16,292 nucleotides of DNA from AC-32 sp035624425 (GTDB lineage Bacteria; Actinomycetota; Thermoleophilia; Gaiellales; Gaiellaceae): assembly GCA_035624425.1 (NCBI GenBank), contig DASPRN010000140.1, positions 1 to 16,292 on the forward strand, in the 5' to 3' direction. This document shows, one piece after another, positions 1-7,593 of this stretch. Both the position numbers and the translations under genes were made by a program. Numbering within the stretch: position 1 is the first letter of the stretch; the number at the start of each line of letters is the position of its first letter. The notes under the pieces were generated by a model. That model was not told the origin of the DNA, ran no database searches, and worked only from the letters and a program-made list of their open reading frames with translations.

Positions 1-557
1 ACGATGTGCACGTCGGGGTGTTCGCTCTGGACGTGCTCGATCCCTTCGGGCGCAGAGACGAGGCAGACGACCGTGACCGAGCGGGCGCCCGCGTCTTTGA
101 CCGCCGCGACGGCGGCCGCGCTCGAGCGGCCGGTCGCGAGCATGGGGTCGAGCACGATCGCGTCGCGCTCGCCGTCGCCGAGCTCGGGGAGCTTCACGTA
201 GTACTCGACCGGCTGGAGCGTCTCCTCGTCGCGGTACAGCCCGATGAAGCCGACCCGCGCACTGGACACGAGCGAGAGCACGCCGTCGAGCATCCCGAGG
301 CCGGCGCGCAGGACCGGGCAGACGGCGACCTTCTTGCCGGCGATCCGCTGCACCTCGGTGCGCTCGAGCGGCGTCTCGACCTCGGTCGTCTCGGTGGGGA
401 ACTCCTTCGTGGCCTCGTAGGTGAGGAGCAGCGTCAGCTCGTTGGCGAGCTTGCGGAAGTGGACGGTGGGCGTGTCCTTGTCGCGCAGGTACGAGAGCTT
501 GTGCTGGACGAGCGGGTGCGTGACCAGGGTCACGCCGGTCGGCGCCTCCGTCGTCAC
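1..557 (-). CDS. upp: Uracil phosphoribosyltransferase (3' end beyond window)
   Basis: Pyrimidine salvage enzyme of the cytoplasm that makes UMP from uracil and PRPP. The visible 185 residues include the N-terminal block THPLVQHKLSYLRD (about residues 13-26), PVLRAGLGML (81-90) and the PRPP-binding loop DPMLATGRS (137-145), followed by VCLVSAPEGIEHV. All are family hallmarks, although the loop usually reads ATGGS, so Arg144 is a small deviation. The family is about 208 residues long, so roughly 25 C-terminal residues lie outside the window. The GTG start at 557 is chosen because it overlaps the glyA stop as GTGA and puts VTTEAPTGVTLVTHPL at the N-terminus. The 4-nt overlap suggests translational coupling to glyA, a pairing (glyA-upp) known in several phyla. 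Confidence 0.95.
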   Translation of the reverse strand, partial: MTTEAPTGVTLVTHPLVQHKLSYLRDKDTPTVHFRKLANELTLLLTYEATKEFPTETTEVETPLERTEVQRIAGKKVAVCPVLRAGLGMLDGVLSLVSSARVGFIGLYRDEETLQPVEYYVKLPELGDGERDAIVLDPMLATGRSSAAAVAAVKDAGARSVTVVCLVSAPEGIEHVQSEHPDVHI

Positions 558-1825
558 GCCACGTAGGTCGTGAAGCCGCGGAACCCCGGGTAGAGGGGCC
601 GCCGCTCGCAGAGCGCCTGCGACCGTGCCGCGAGCGCCGTCACGTCGGCGCCCTCGCCGAGGGCCTCGACGATGATCTGCCCGACCTCGCGGAAGTCGTC
701 CTCGTCGAAGCCGCGCATGGTGGCCGCCGGCGTGCCGATCCGTATCCCGGAGGCGACCGTCGGCGGGCGCTCGTCGAACGGGACCGTGTTCCGGTTGACG
801 GTCAGCTTCGCCTTCGCCAGCCGCTCCTCCGCGTCCTTGCCCGTCCACTCGGTCGAGCGCAGGTCGACCTGGAGCAGGTGCGTGTCGGTGCCGCCGGTGA
901 GCACGTCGATCTCGCCCTCCTGCAGCGTCGAGGAAAGCGTGTCGGCGTTGGCCCGCACGTGGGCCTGGTACTCCCGGAACGCCTCCGTCCCGGCGATGTG
1001 GAAGCAGGTCGCCTTGGCCGCGATCGTGTGCATGAGCGGCCCGCCCTGCATCCCGGGGAAGACGGCGCGGTCCACCGCCTGCGCGTGCTCCTCGGTGCAG
1101 AGGATGAAGCCGGCGCGCGGGCCGGCGAGTGTCTTGTGGGTGGTCGAGGTGACGAAGTGGCAGTGCGGCACAGGATTCGGGTGCAGCCCTGCGGCGACGA
1201 GCCCCGCGAAGTGCGCCATGTCGCAGAGCAGCAGCGCGCCGACCTCGTCGGCGACCTCGCGAAAGCGGTCGGCCTCGACGGTGCGCGGGTAGGCCGAGCC
1301 GCCGCAGACGATCAGCTTCGGCCGGTGCTTCTTCGCCAGCGCCAGCACCTCGTCGTAGTCGACGACGTTCGTCTCGCGCGAGACGCCGTAGTGGACGATC
1401 GTGTAGAGCCGGCCCGAGAAGTTGACCTTCAGCCCGTGCGTCAGATGCCCGCCGTGCGAGAGCTCGAGCGAGAGGATCGTGTCGCCCGGCTCCAGCGCGG
1501 CCATGTAGACAGCCATGTTCGTCTGCGCGCCCGCGTGCGGCTGCACGTTCGCGTGCTCGGCGCCGAAGAGCTCCCTCGCGCGGTCGATCGCGGTCTGCTC
1601 GATCTCGTCGACGACCTCGCAGCCGCCGTAATAGCGCCGGCCCGGATAGCCCTCGGCGTACTTGTTCGTCGGCACCGACCCGATCGCCTCGAGGATCGAC
1701 GGCCAGGTGAAGTTCTCGGAGGCGATCAGCTCGACCTGGCTGCGCTGGCGCTCGAGCTCGCGAGTGAGCAGCTCGGCGATGGCGGGGTCGACCTCGGCGA
1801 GGCCCGCGGTGCGGAGGTGGTGCAC
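554..1825 (-). CDS. glyA: Serine hydroxymethyltransferase
   Basis: PLP-dependent cytoplasmic enzyme interconverting serine plus tetrahydrofolate with glycine plus 5,10-methylene-tetrahydrofolate, the main one-carbon source. Visible hallmarks are ELIASENF (32-39), NKYAEGYPGRRYYGG (54-68), SHGGHLTHG (123-131), CDMAHFAGLV (201-210) and the PLP lysine K231 in TSTTHKTLAGPRAG. From the GTG at 1825 the protein is 423 residues, the usual family length, and begins MHHLRTAGLAEVDPAIAELL, a typical SHMT N-terminus. The frame stays open upstream as far as 2104, with alternative GTG codons at 1846 and 1885, but those residues do not resemble SHMT. An AGGAG sits only 3 nt before the 1825 codon, so the exact start is uncertain by a few codons. 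The stop overlaps upp as GTGA. Confidence 0.93.
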   Translation of the reverse strand: MHHLRTAGLAEVDPAIAELLTRELERQRSQVELIASENFTWPSILEAIGSVPTNKYAEGYPGRRYYGGCEVVDEIEQTAIDRARELFGAEHANVQPHAGAQTNMAVYMAALEPGDTILSLELSHGGHLTHGLKVNFSGRLYTIVHYGVSRETNVVDYDEVLALAKKHRPKLIVCGGSAYPRTVEADRFREVADEVGALLLCDMAHFAGLVAAGLHPNPVPHCHFVTSTTHKTLAGPRAGFILCTEEHAQAVDRAVFPGMQGGPLMHTIAAKATCFHIAGTEAFREYQAHVRANADTLSSTLQEGEIDVLTGGTDTHLLQVDLRSTEWTGKDAEERLAKAKLTVNRNTVPFDERPPTVASGIRIGTPAATMRGFDEDDFREVGQIIVEALGEGADVTALAARSQALCERRPLYPGFRGFTTYVA

Positions 1826-1959
1826 GGTCTCCTGCGCTACGGCCACGGCGAGGCGCCGCTCGTCGGCGCCGCTCTCAGGATGCACGAACTCTGCTCGTGA
1901 ATCCGTCGGAACTGACCGGTCGATGCCTTCGAATGCTCGCCCGAACGCATGTAGCAATG
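1826..1959 (-). other. Non-coding spacer between tsaC and glyA
   Basis: This 134-nt spacer is probably the glyA leader. It contains two exact 10-nt copies of GGCGCCGCTC (1852-1861 and 1865-1874, 13-nt period). A perfect 13-nt palindrome GTAGCAATGCTAC (1951-1963) overlaps the tsaC stop codon. It is less GC-rich than the surrounding genes near 1900-1960. I looked for glycine and ZTP riboswitch signatures, which occur upstream of glyA in other bacteria, and saw none. No convincing -35/-10 pair was found. If glyA starts at 1846 or 1885, part of this region is coding. Confidence 0.5.
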
Positions 1960-2547
1960 CTACTCGCGCAGCCTGCTGACGGTCGCAAGCGCCTCCGCGG
2001 CGGGAACCGCGCCCTCGCGGAGGACGCGAGGCTCGTCGCCTGTGAGGTCGACCACGGTCGACGGCGTGCCGGCGAGCTCGCCCGCGTGGACGAGCGCGCC
2101 GCACGCCGCGCGGATCTCGGGTGGGATGTCTTCAACCCTGCGTGGGTCCGGGCCGCCGTGCGCGTTCGCGCTCGTCGCGAGCACCGCGCCGACCTCGTCC
2201 AGCACCTCGGCGGCGACGGCCGGCAGCTCGGGAACGCGGACCCCGATGGTGTCCGGGCGCTCCCCCGTCAGCCACGCGTAGCGCCGTGCCGGGTTCGGGA
2301 GGATCAGCGTGTAAGGCCCGGGAAGGAGCGCGCGCAGCAAGCGGCCGTCGAGCTCGGGCACTCGCTCCAGCAGCCGCTCGATGGTGTGGGCGAGCAGGGC
2401 GACCGGCTGCTGCCCGCTGCGGCCCTTGAGACGACCGACCTCGGCGGCCGCGGCCTCGTTCTCCGGGTCGGCGCAGAGGCCGTAGACGGTGTCGGTCGGC
2501 AGCACCACCAGCCGGCCCGCCCGGATCGCCTCGGCCGCGTCCGTCAA
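1960..2547 (-). CDS. tsaC: L-threonylcarbamoyladenylate synthase (Sua5/YrdC/TsaC family)
   Basis: Makes threonylcarbamoyl-AMP from threonine, bicarbonate and ATP, the first step of the t6A37 modification of ANN-decoding tRNAs. The 195-residue protein is a single YrdC domain: VVLPTDTVYGL (14-24), the nucleotide-binding KGR (41-43), LLPGPYTLILP (74-84), IGVRVP (101-106), the SAN motif (126-128) and TPSTVVD (161-167). There is no C-terminal Sua5 domain, so it is the short form. The start is a TTG at 2547 inside a TTGA overlap with the preceding hydrolase stop. No ATG or GTG occurs before the conserved LPTDTVYG block except codons that would delete it. Its place downstream of prfA-prmC matches ywlC in the Firmicutes. 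Confidence 0.9.
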   Translation of the reverse strand: MTDAAEAIRAGRLVVLPTDTVYGLCADPENEAAAAEVGRLKGRSGQQPVALLAHTIERLLERVPELDGRLLRALLPGPYTLILPNPARRYAWLTGERPDTIGVRVPELPAVAAEVLDEVGAVLATSANAHGGPDPRRVEDIPPEIRAACGALVHAGELAGTPSTVVDLTGDEPRVLREGAVPAAEALATVSRLRE

Positions 2548-3392
2548 GCGAGGAAGCCGAGCACCGCCCGGCCGAACGCCTCCGGCGACTCGACGAAGAT
2601 GAAGTGGCCGGTCCCCGGCAGGATCTCCGTCTCGACGTCCGCGAGCTCCGCGGAGATCTCGGCCGCGCAGAGCGGGCCGGTGATGAAATCGAGCTCGCCC
2701 GTGACCACCAGCGTCGGTGCCGTGATGCGGGCGAGCTCCGGGCGCAGGTCGAACGACTCGAAGATCTCCTTGTTGAAGAGCAGCAGCGTGTCGGCGTTCG
2801 GGGCTTCGACCCGCAACGTGTCGAGGTAGGCCCGCTCCTGCTCGCCGAAGTGGGCGAAGTAGAAGGGGAACTCGCGGATCGAGAGCTCGCCCAGCTCCTC
2901 GTCGCTCGAGAACTCGCCGGCCTGCTCCGCCTGCAGCGCCGCGAGCGCGTCCTCGTACCAGGGCTCGGCCTGGTGCCCGGCCATCGCTTCCTCCATGGCG
3001 CGTTCCTGCTCCGGTGCCCAACGGGCCAGCGTGCTCGCGAGGATCAGGCGCCCGACCCGTTCGGGGTACCGCGCCGCGTAGGCCATCGCGACCACCCCGC
3101 CGTGCGAATGGCCGAGCAGGTCGATCCGCTCCAAGCCGAGATGCTCGCGCAGCTCCTCCACGTCCTCGGCGTAGTCGTCGATCGCGTAGGCGCGCGCATC
3201 GGAGGGCCGGTCGGAGCCGCCGGTGCCGCGCGGGTCGAGCAGGACGAGCTCGAGGTCGTCGTCGAGCCCGCCGAGGTTGCCGAGGTAGAGCGACGAGAAG
3301 CCGGGCCCGCCGCCGTGGCAGACGAGCAGCGGGCCGCTCCCGGTGCGTGTGTAGGCCAGGCGCCGCCCGTCGGCGGTCGTCAGCCCGTCCAT
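2544..3392 (-). CDS. Alpha/beta hydrolase, proline iminopeptidase-like
   Basis: A 282-residue alpha/beta-hydrolase-fold enzyme. The oxyanion-hole motif HGGGPG lies at 26-31, followed by LLDPRGTGGSDRP (51-63). The nucleophile elbow is GHSHGG with Ser96, the acid is probably Asp235 in GELDFITG, and the catalytic histidine is His263 in GTGHFIF. HGGGPG together with DxRGxGxS resembles proline iminopeptidases (family S33), but substrate cannot be read from sequence; esterase, lactonase or C-C hydrolase activity is also possible. No signal peptide is visible, so it is probably cytoplasmic. The ATG at 3392 lies 13 nt inside the 3' end of prmC, and the stop overlaps tsaC as TTGA, so it sits tightly in a translation-gene operon where it is not part of the commonly conserved order. 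Confidence 0.85.
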   Translation of the reverse strand: MDGLTTADGRRLAYTRTGSGPLLVCHGGGPGFSSLYLGNLGGLDDDLELVLLDPRGTGGSDRPSDARAYAIDDYAEDVEELREHLGLERIDLLGHSHGGVVAMAYAARYPERVGRLILASTLARWAPEQERAMEEAMAGHQAEPWYEDALAALQAEQAGEFSSDEELGELSIREFPFYFAHFGEQERAYLDTLRVEAPNADTLLLFNKEIFESFDLRPELARITAPTLVVTGELDFITGPLCAAEISAELADVETEILPGTGHFIFVESPEAFGRAVLGFLA

Positions 3393-4219
3393 CTGCCCTC
3401 GACCACGCGGTCCCTCCCGGCCAGGTCGGGAGTGATCGTAGCCCGCTCGAAGCCGAGGTCGCTCAGCAGGCTCCGGATCCGCTCGCCCGCGCAGGCCGCG
3501 GTCTCGAGCACGAGCCAGCCGCCGGGCCGCAGCGCCTCGGTCGCGGCGCGGGCGACCGCCTCGGTGGCGCCATGTGCGACGAGCGCCACGTGCGGCTCCC
3601 AGTCCCGCACCTCGGGCTGCAGGGTCTCGAGCTCCTCCGGCTCGACGTACGGCGGGTTCGAGACGACGAGGTCGAACTGCGATTCCCCCAGGCCGCTGGT
3701 GAGATCGTGCTCGACCAGGTGGACGCGGCCGTTCACGCCGGCCAGCTCGAGGTTCTCGCGCGCGAGAGCGATTGCTCCGGGCGAGACATCGACGGCGGTG
3801 ACGCGGGCACCCTCGTGCTCGTCGGCGATCGCCAGCGCGATCGCGCCCGTGCCGGTGCCGACGTCGAGCACGTCCGGCGCGGACTGGTCGCGGATGTGCT
3901 CCAGCGCCCGCTCGACCACGACCTCGGTCTCCGGCCGCGGGATCAGCGCGCGCCGGTCGGTCTTCAGCGTCAGCCGCCGGAAGCCCCACTCGCCGAGCAC
4001 GTAGGCCAGCGGTTCGCGCCGCTCGCGCCGCGCGATGTTGGCCTCGAAAGCCGCGAGCTGATCGGGCGTGAGCTCCCGGTCGAGCTCGGCGTACAGCAGT
4101 GCGCGGGCGCAGTCGTCGCAGGCGCGGGCGAGCAGCAGCTCGGCCTCGAGGCGCGCCGACTCGATCCCCGACTCCGCCAGCCGCGCGGACGCCGCGGACA
4201 ACGCTCCGCCGAGAGTCAT
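3380..4219 (-). CDS. prmC: Peptide chain release factor N5-glutamine methyltransferase
   Basis: Methylates the glutamine of the GGQ motif of release factors RF1 and RF2 using S-adenosylmethionine, which improves termination. The 279-residue protein has an N-terminal helical domain (about 1-75), the linker motif LIPRPETE (93-100), the SAM-binding loop DVGTGTGAIALA (119-130) and the catalytic NPPYVEP (188-194) that holds the substrate glutamine. Length and motifs are typical. The ATG at 4219 forms an ATGA overlap with the stop of prfA, which encodes its substrate, so enzyme and substrate are probably translationally coupled. The 3' end overlaps the hydrolase gene by 13 nt. Confidence 0.95.
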   Translation of the reverse strand: MTLGGALSAASARLAESGIESARLEAELLLARACDDCARALLYAELDRELTPDQLAAFEANIARRERREPLAYVLGEWGFRRLTLKTDRRALIPRPETEVVVERALEHIRDQSAPDVLDVGTGTGAIALAIADEHEGARVTAVDVSPGAIALARENLELAGVNGRVHLVEHDLTSGLGESQFDLVVSNPPYVEPEELETLQPEVRDWEPHVALVAHGATEAVARAATEALRPGGWLVLETAACAGERIRSLLSDLGFERATITPDLAGRDRVVEGRWTG

Positions 4220-5256
4220 GTCGATGCGGTTTCGAGAGCCTGGCGCCGCTCCTCCGCAGCCAGCGCCTCGGTGAACTCGTCGAGCTCGCCCTCGAGGATC
4301 TTGTCGAGCCGATGCACGGTGTGGTGTACGCGGTGGTCGGTCAGCCGGTTCTCGGGGAAGTTGTAGGTGCGGATCTTCTCCGCACGCCGACCCGAGCCGA
4401 TCTGCGAGCGCCGCGTTGCCGCTTCCTCGGCCTGCTGCCGCTCGCGCTCCGCCTCGTAGAGACGGGCACGGAGGACGCGCAGCGCCTTGGTCTTGTTCTG
4501 GAGCTGCGACTTCTCGTCCTGCATCGCGACGACGATCCCCGTCGGGACGTGGGTGATTCGGACCGCCGAGTCGGTCGTGTTCACGCTCTGGCCTCCCGGC
4601 CCGGTCGAGCGGTAGACGTCGATCTTCAGGTCGTTCGGGTCGAGCTCCACCTCGACTTCCTCGGCCTCCGGCATGACGGCCACGGTCGCGGTCGAGGTGT
4701 GGATCCGGCCCTGTGACTCGGTCTCGGGAACGCGCTGGACGCGGTGCGTCCCGGCTTCCCACTTGAAGACCGAGTAGGCGCCGTCGCCCTTGACCGCGAA
4801 GACGATCTCCTTGAAGCCACCGGCCTCGTTGCCGCTGACCTCGAGCTGCTCGACGGTGAAGCCTCGGCGCTCGGCGTACCGGGTCAGCATCCGGTGGAGG
4901 TCGGCCGCCCAGAGCGCCGCCTCGTCGCCGCCGACGCCCTGGCGGATCTCGACGATCACGTCCTTGCGGTCGGCGGGGTCGGCCTCGACGAGCGCGAGCT
5001 TCAGCTCCTCCTCGAGGCTTTCGAGTTGCTGCTCGAGCTCGGGCACGAGCTCCCTCAGGTCGCCGTCGTCCCGGGCCGCGCCGAGGTCGTCGCGGAGCTC
5101 GCGCCACCTCTGCGCCAGCTTGTACGGGCCCTCGAGCTCCTTCACGCGCCGCCCGACTGTCGCCGCCTCGCGGTGGTCGTTGTAGACGGCGGGGTCGCTC
5201 ATACGCTCCTGCGCCTCGAGGTAGGAGCGCTCGAGCTCCTCGACGAGCTCTTCCAT
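4216..5256 (-). CDS. prfA: Peptide chain release factor 1
   Basis: Recognises UAA and UAG in the ribosomal A site and triggers peptide release. The 346-residue protein has the N-terminal helical domain (1-90, rich in Glu/Leu), the PxT recognition tripeptide as PET (177-179, within RVPETESQGR), which marks RF1 rather than RF2 (SPF), and the catalytic GGQ at 221-223 in STGPGGQSVN. The C-terminal YNFPENRLTDHRV is also typical. The ATG at 5256 shares one base with the DUF1385 stop (TGATG); a TTG one codon earlier is less likely. The stop overlaps prmC as ATGA. GGQ is the methylation site for the PrmC encoded next door. Confidence 0.96.
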   Translation of the reverse strand: MEELVEELERSYLEAQERMSDPAVYNDHREAATVGRRVKELEGPYKLAQRWRELRDDLGAARDDGDLRELVPELEQQLESLEEELKLALVEADPADRKDVIVEIRQGVGGDEAALWAADLHRMLTRYAERRGFTVEQLEVSGNEAGGFKEIVFAVKGDGAYSVFKWEAGTHRVQRVPETESQGRIHTSTATVAVMPEAEEVEVELDPNDLKIDVYRSTGPGGQSVNTTDSAVRITHVPTGIVVAMQDEKSQLQNKTKALRVLRARLYEAERERQQAEEAATRRSQIGSGRRAEKIRTYNFPENRLTDHRVHHTVHRLDKILEGELDEFTEALAAEERRQALETAST

Positions 5257-6164
5257 CAAGCCATCACCTCGACGCGCTCGGCGCCGAGGGTGTCTCCCTT
5301 CTCCAGCTCGAGCACCTCGCGCAGGGCGCGGATCGAGACCTCGAGCTGGTCGAGCGTCGGCTCGCGCGTCGTCAGGCGCTGCAGCCAGAGCCCCGGTGCG
5401 AGCAGCGTCATCACCACGCGGTTGCCGGTGTGCTTGCCCGCGAAGCGGATCAGCTCGTAGGCGAGCCCGGCGATCACCGGCAGCAGCAGAATCCGGGACA
5501 CGATCAGCCAGTACCAGACCGGCCGTCCGAAGAACGCGAACACGAAGACCGCGATCACCATCACCCAGAGCAGGAACGCGGTACCGCAGCGCGGGTGGAT
5601 CAGGCTGAAGCGCTGGACCGTCCGCGGCTCCAGCTCCTCACCGGCCTCGAAGGCGTTGATCGCCTTGTGCTCGGCGCCGTGGTACTGGAAGACGCGGCGG
5701 AGGTCGGGCAGCATCGAGATCAGGACCAGGTAGAGGACGAACACCGTCACGCGGATGCCGCCCTCGACCAGCACGAACCAGAAGCCGTTCGAGATGGGCA
5801 GCAGGTCGGCCAGGAGCGCGGGGCCGACCTTGAAGAGCGAGATCGCGAAACCGATCGCGAGCAGGAACGCAAAGACGAGCGCGCCCTTCGAAAGCTCCTC
5901 CTCGGCCTGCTCGTTGTCCTCGGCGGCCGCGTAGTTGGCGGAGATCGCGAGCGCGCGGAAGCCGATCGCCAGCGACTCGCCGAGCGCGATCACGCCGCGG
6001 ATCACCGGCAGGCGGAAGAGCCTGTGCCGCTTCATCACCGACTCGATCGGGCGGCAGACCTCTGCGATCTGGCCGTCCGGCTTGCGGACGGCGACGGCCC
6101 AGTTCGAAGGGCCGCGCATCATCACGCCCTCGAGGACGGCTTGCCCGCCGATCGGGGCGCTCAC
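5256..6164 (-). CDS. DUF1385 family membrane protein (YqhQ-like)
   Basis: Member of the DUF1385/YqhQ family, of unknown biochemical role. The 302-residue product carries the diagnostic N-terminus GGQAVLEGVMMRGP (6-19). About four hydrophobic segments follow (roughly 95-122, 128-152, 195-212 and 217-240). The family motifs YHGAEHKAINAFE (161-173) and HPRCGTAFLL (190-199) lie between membrane segments, and the His, Glu and Cys there could bind a metal (inference). I chose the GTG at 6164 because the family begins just before GGQAV. The frame is open to a TTG at 6227, but that segment lies inside a dispersed palindromic repeat and looks non-native. Location between rpmE and prfA is typical for this family. 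Confidence 0.88.
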   Translation of the reverse strand: MSAPIGGQAVLEGVMMRGPSNWAVAVRKPDGQIAEVCRPIESVMKRHRLFRLPVIRGVIALGESLAIGFRALAISANYAAAEDNEQAEEELSKGALVFAFLLAIGFAISLFKVGPALLADLLPISNGFWFVLVEGGIRVTVFVLYLVLISMLPDLRRVFQYHGAEHKAINAFEAGEELEPRTVQRFSLIHPRCGTAFLLWVMVIAVFVFAFFGRPVWYWLIVSRILLLPVIAGLAYELIRFAGKHTGNRVVMTLLAPGLWLQRLTTREPTLDQLEVSIRALREVLELEKGDTLGAERVEVMA

Positions 6165-6192
6165 AAGGCGCTCGCTTGCGACGCCGTCCAGA

Positions 6193-6241
6193 GAGGCCGT
6201 GGCGGCTTTGCCGGCGCGGCCGTCCAACGCACCGTCTGGGG
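6193..6241. repeat. Dispersed palindromic repeat, copy A
   Basis: Located in the 120-nt gap between rpmE and the DUF1385 gene. It aligns without gaps to 11241-11289 with 40 of 49 bases identical (counted by hand). The core is an imperfect hairpin: left arm 6195-6206, loop TTT at 6207-6209, right arm 6210-6221, with outer arms GGCCG/CGGCC identical in both copies. It is followed by a shared CGCACC..CTGGGG segment (6228-6241). It extends the open frame ahead of DUF1385 and probably misleads start prediction there. The remainder of the gap (6165-6192, 6242-6284) shows nothing I can identify. Confidence 0.55.
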
Positions 6242-6284
6242 GTCCGGAACGATGTCCACCCCGATCGAGTCGCCTCTTGTCTCT

Positions 6285-6509
6285 CTAGGCCTTGTTGGCC
6301 TTTTCGCGGTCGGCCTTCTCGAGGCGGCGCTGGAAGCGCTCGACCCGGCCGCCGGTGTCCATCAGCTTCTGCTTGCCCGTGTAGAACGGATGGCAGGCCG
6401 AGCAGACCTCGACGTGCAGCTCGGGCCTGGTGGAGCGCGTCTGGAACTCGTTTCCGCAGGCGCAGTGAACGGTCGCCAGGACGTACTCGGGATGGATGCC
6501 GGTCTTCAT
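6285..6509 (-). CDS. rpmE: 50S ribosomal protein L31, zinc-binding form
   Basis: A 74-residue bacterial L31 that bridges the 50S and 30S subunits. It begins MKTGIHPEYV and has four cysteines, C16 and C18 (HCACGN) and C36 and C39 (VCSACHPFYTGKQ), so it is the zinc-binding C+ paralogue rather than the zinc-free form induced under zinc starvation. The C-terminal tail is rich in Arg, Lys and Glu, as usual. The ATG at 6509 overlaps the stop of the threonine dehydratase gene as ATGA. That is odd for a highly expressed ribosomal protein gene, which is commonly first in its transcript or follows rho. An internal promoter within the dehydratase gene is possible but was not identified. Confidence 0.97.
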   Translation of the reverse strand: MKTGIHPEYVLATVHCACGNEFQTRSTRPELHVEVCSACHPFYTGKQKLMDTGGRVERFQRRLEKADREKANKA

Positions 6510-7450
6510 CGTCCACCCAGGATAGCAACGGCGGTCTGCGTGGCCACGTTGCCGCCCGAGACGACCGCGACCGCTGTTTCGCCTGGTTCGAGCGGGATCT
6601 TGCCGGCAAGCAAAGCGGCCACCCCGACGGCCGCGGCGGGCTCGCAGGCAAGCTTCGCTCTCGCGTAGAGAAGGCGGAACGCGTCCTCGATCTCGTTCTC
6701 CGTCACCAGCACGACGCGCTCGACCAGCTCGCGGCACATCGCGAGGGCAATCGTGCCGGCGAAGGGCGCGGAGAGCCCGTCGGCAATCGAGCGCGGCTCG
6801 ACCGCGACCGGCTCGCCGGCGGCAAGGGCCTCGTGCATGGCAGGGGAGAGCTCCGGCTCGACGCCGATCACGCGCCTGCCCTGTGCGGCGACGGCGATCC
6901 CGGAGATGAGCCCGCCGCCGCCGATGGGGACGATCAGCGTCGTCGTCTCCGGGAGGTCCTCGACGACCTCGAGCCCGACCGTGCCCTGGCCGGCGATCGT
7001 CAGCGGGTGGTCGAACGGGTGCACGAGCGTGCGGCCCGTCTCGGCCACCAGATCGGCGAGGCGGGCGTAGGCCTCGGTGGGATCATGCGACTCGAGGTCG
7101 ACTGTCGCCCCGTAGTCGCGCGTGGCGGCGATCTTCACCTCGCTCGCGCCCTGCCACATCACGAGGAGCGCGTCGATGCCCTCGGCGGCGGCGCCCCAGG
7201 CAAGCGCCTGCGCATGGTTGCCGGCGGAGATCGAGATCACGCCGCGCTCGCGCTGCTCAGGCGTGAGGTGGGCAAGGTTGTTGAGCACGCCGCGGGGCTT
7301 GAAGGAGCCCGTCTTCTGGAAGAGCTCGGCTTTGAGGTGAACGTCCGCCCCGGCGATCGCACTCAGCGTCTGCGAGCGGAAGAGCGGCGTGCGTTCGAGG
7401 CGACCGGCGGCGGCTTCGCGGGCGGCAAGAACGTCGTCGAGCGAGACCAT
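6506..7450 (-). CDS. ilvA: Threonine dehydratase, short form (PLP-dependent)
   Basis: Fold-type II PLP enzyme, most likely deaminating threonine (or serine) to 2-oxobutyrate (or pyruvate). The 314-residue protein has the PLP lysine K51 in KTGSFKPRG, SAGNHAQALAW (75-85), the phosphate-binding GGGGLISG (177-184) and SGGN (298-301). No C-terminal ACT-like regulatory domain is present, so it resembles catabolic dehydratases (TdcB) or serine racemases more than feedback-inhibited biosynthetic IlvA; the symbol is therefore tentative. The N-terminus MVSLDDVLAAREAA is typical and supports the ATG at 7450. The start has no clear Shine-Dalgarno sequence. It is the first gene of the translation cluster and couples to rpmE by an ATGA overlap. 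Confidence 0.88.
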   Translation of the reverse strand: MVSLDDVLAAREAAAGRLERTPLFRSQTLSAIAGADVHLKAELFQKTGSFKPRGVLNNLAHLTPEQRERGVISISAGNHAQALAWGAAAEGIDALLVMWQGASEVKIAATRDYGATVDLESHDPTEAYARLADLVAETGRTLVHPFDHPLTIAGQGTVGLEVVEDLPETTTLIVPIGGGGLISGIAVAAQGRRVIGVEPELSPAMHEALAAGEPVAVEPRSIADGLSAPFAGTIALAMCRELVERVVLVTENEIEDAFRLLYARAKLACEPAAAVGVAALLAGKIPLEPGETAVAVVSGGNVATQTAVAILGGR

Positions 7451-7545
7451 GTGTACGCATCGTCACACGATCGGCGCGAGGCCGTCGCAGACAGGTGACG
7501 CTTTCGGCGGTACCGTCGACGCCGGGTGGCGGGTGGAACACCATT

Positions 7546-7568
7546 CCCCACCCCTTGAAGGGGAGGGG
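7546..7568 (-). terminator. C/G-rich hairpin downstream of the ETF-QO gene
   Basis: The 143-nt gap 7451-7593 separates the ETF-QO stop from the dehydratase start. Inside it, 7546-7556 and 7558-7568 form an inverted repeat of CCCC and CCCCTT with one A/A mismatch. On the minus-strand transcript this is a strong hairpin beginning 25 nt after the ETF-QO stop. No U tract follows, so it is a terminator-like or mRNA-stabilising structure rather than a textbook intrinsic terminator. Nothing else identifiable was seen in the gap; no clear promoter for the dehydratase gene was found. Confidence 0.4.
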
Positions 7569-7593
7569 TGAACATCTAGACGGGGTTCCCGGG

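Noticed and set aside
1826..1959. Glycine or ZTP riboswitch before glyA
   Set aside because: The conserved core sequences of these classes were not found in the spacer.
1826..2104. N-terminal extension of serine hydroxymethyltransferase
   Set aside because: The open frame continues upstream, partly over tsaC, but the residues do not resemble SHMT and would make it about 90 residues too long.
2604..4366. Long plus-strand frames opposite the hydrolase and prmC
   Set aside because: Antisense shadows with low-complexity products; the minus-strand genes explain the coding signal.
6165..6227. TTG start for DUF1385 at 6227
   Set aside because: The extra 21 residues fall in the dispersed repeat, and the family begins just before GGQAVLEGVMMRGP, which fits the GTG at 6164.
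5430..6668. Plus-strand frame of about 410 codons opposite DUF1385 and rpmE
   Set aside because: It spans two real genes and an intergenic repeat in antisense; no motif.
7478..7520. Possible third copy of the dispersed palindromic repeat
   Set aside because: It shares GAGGCCGT and a GCTTT segment, but only with a roughly 10-nt insertion and weak matching elsewhere; not distinguishable from chance.
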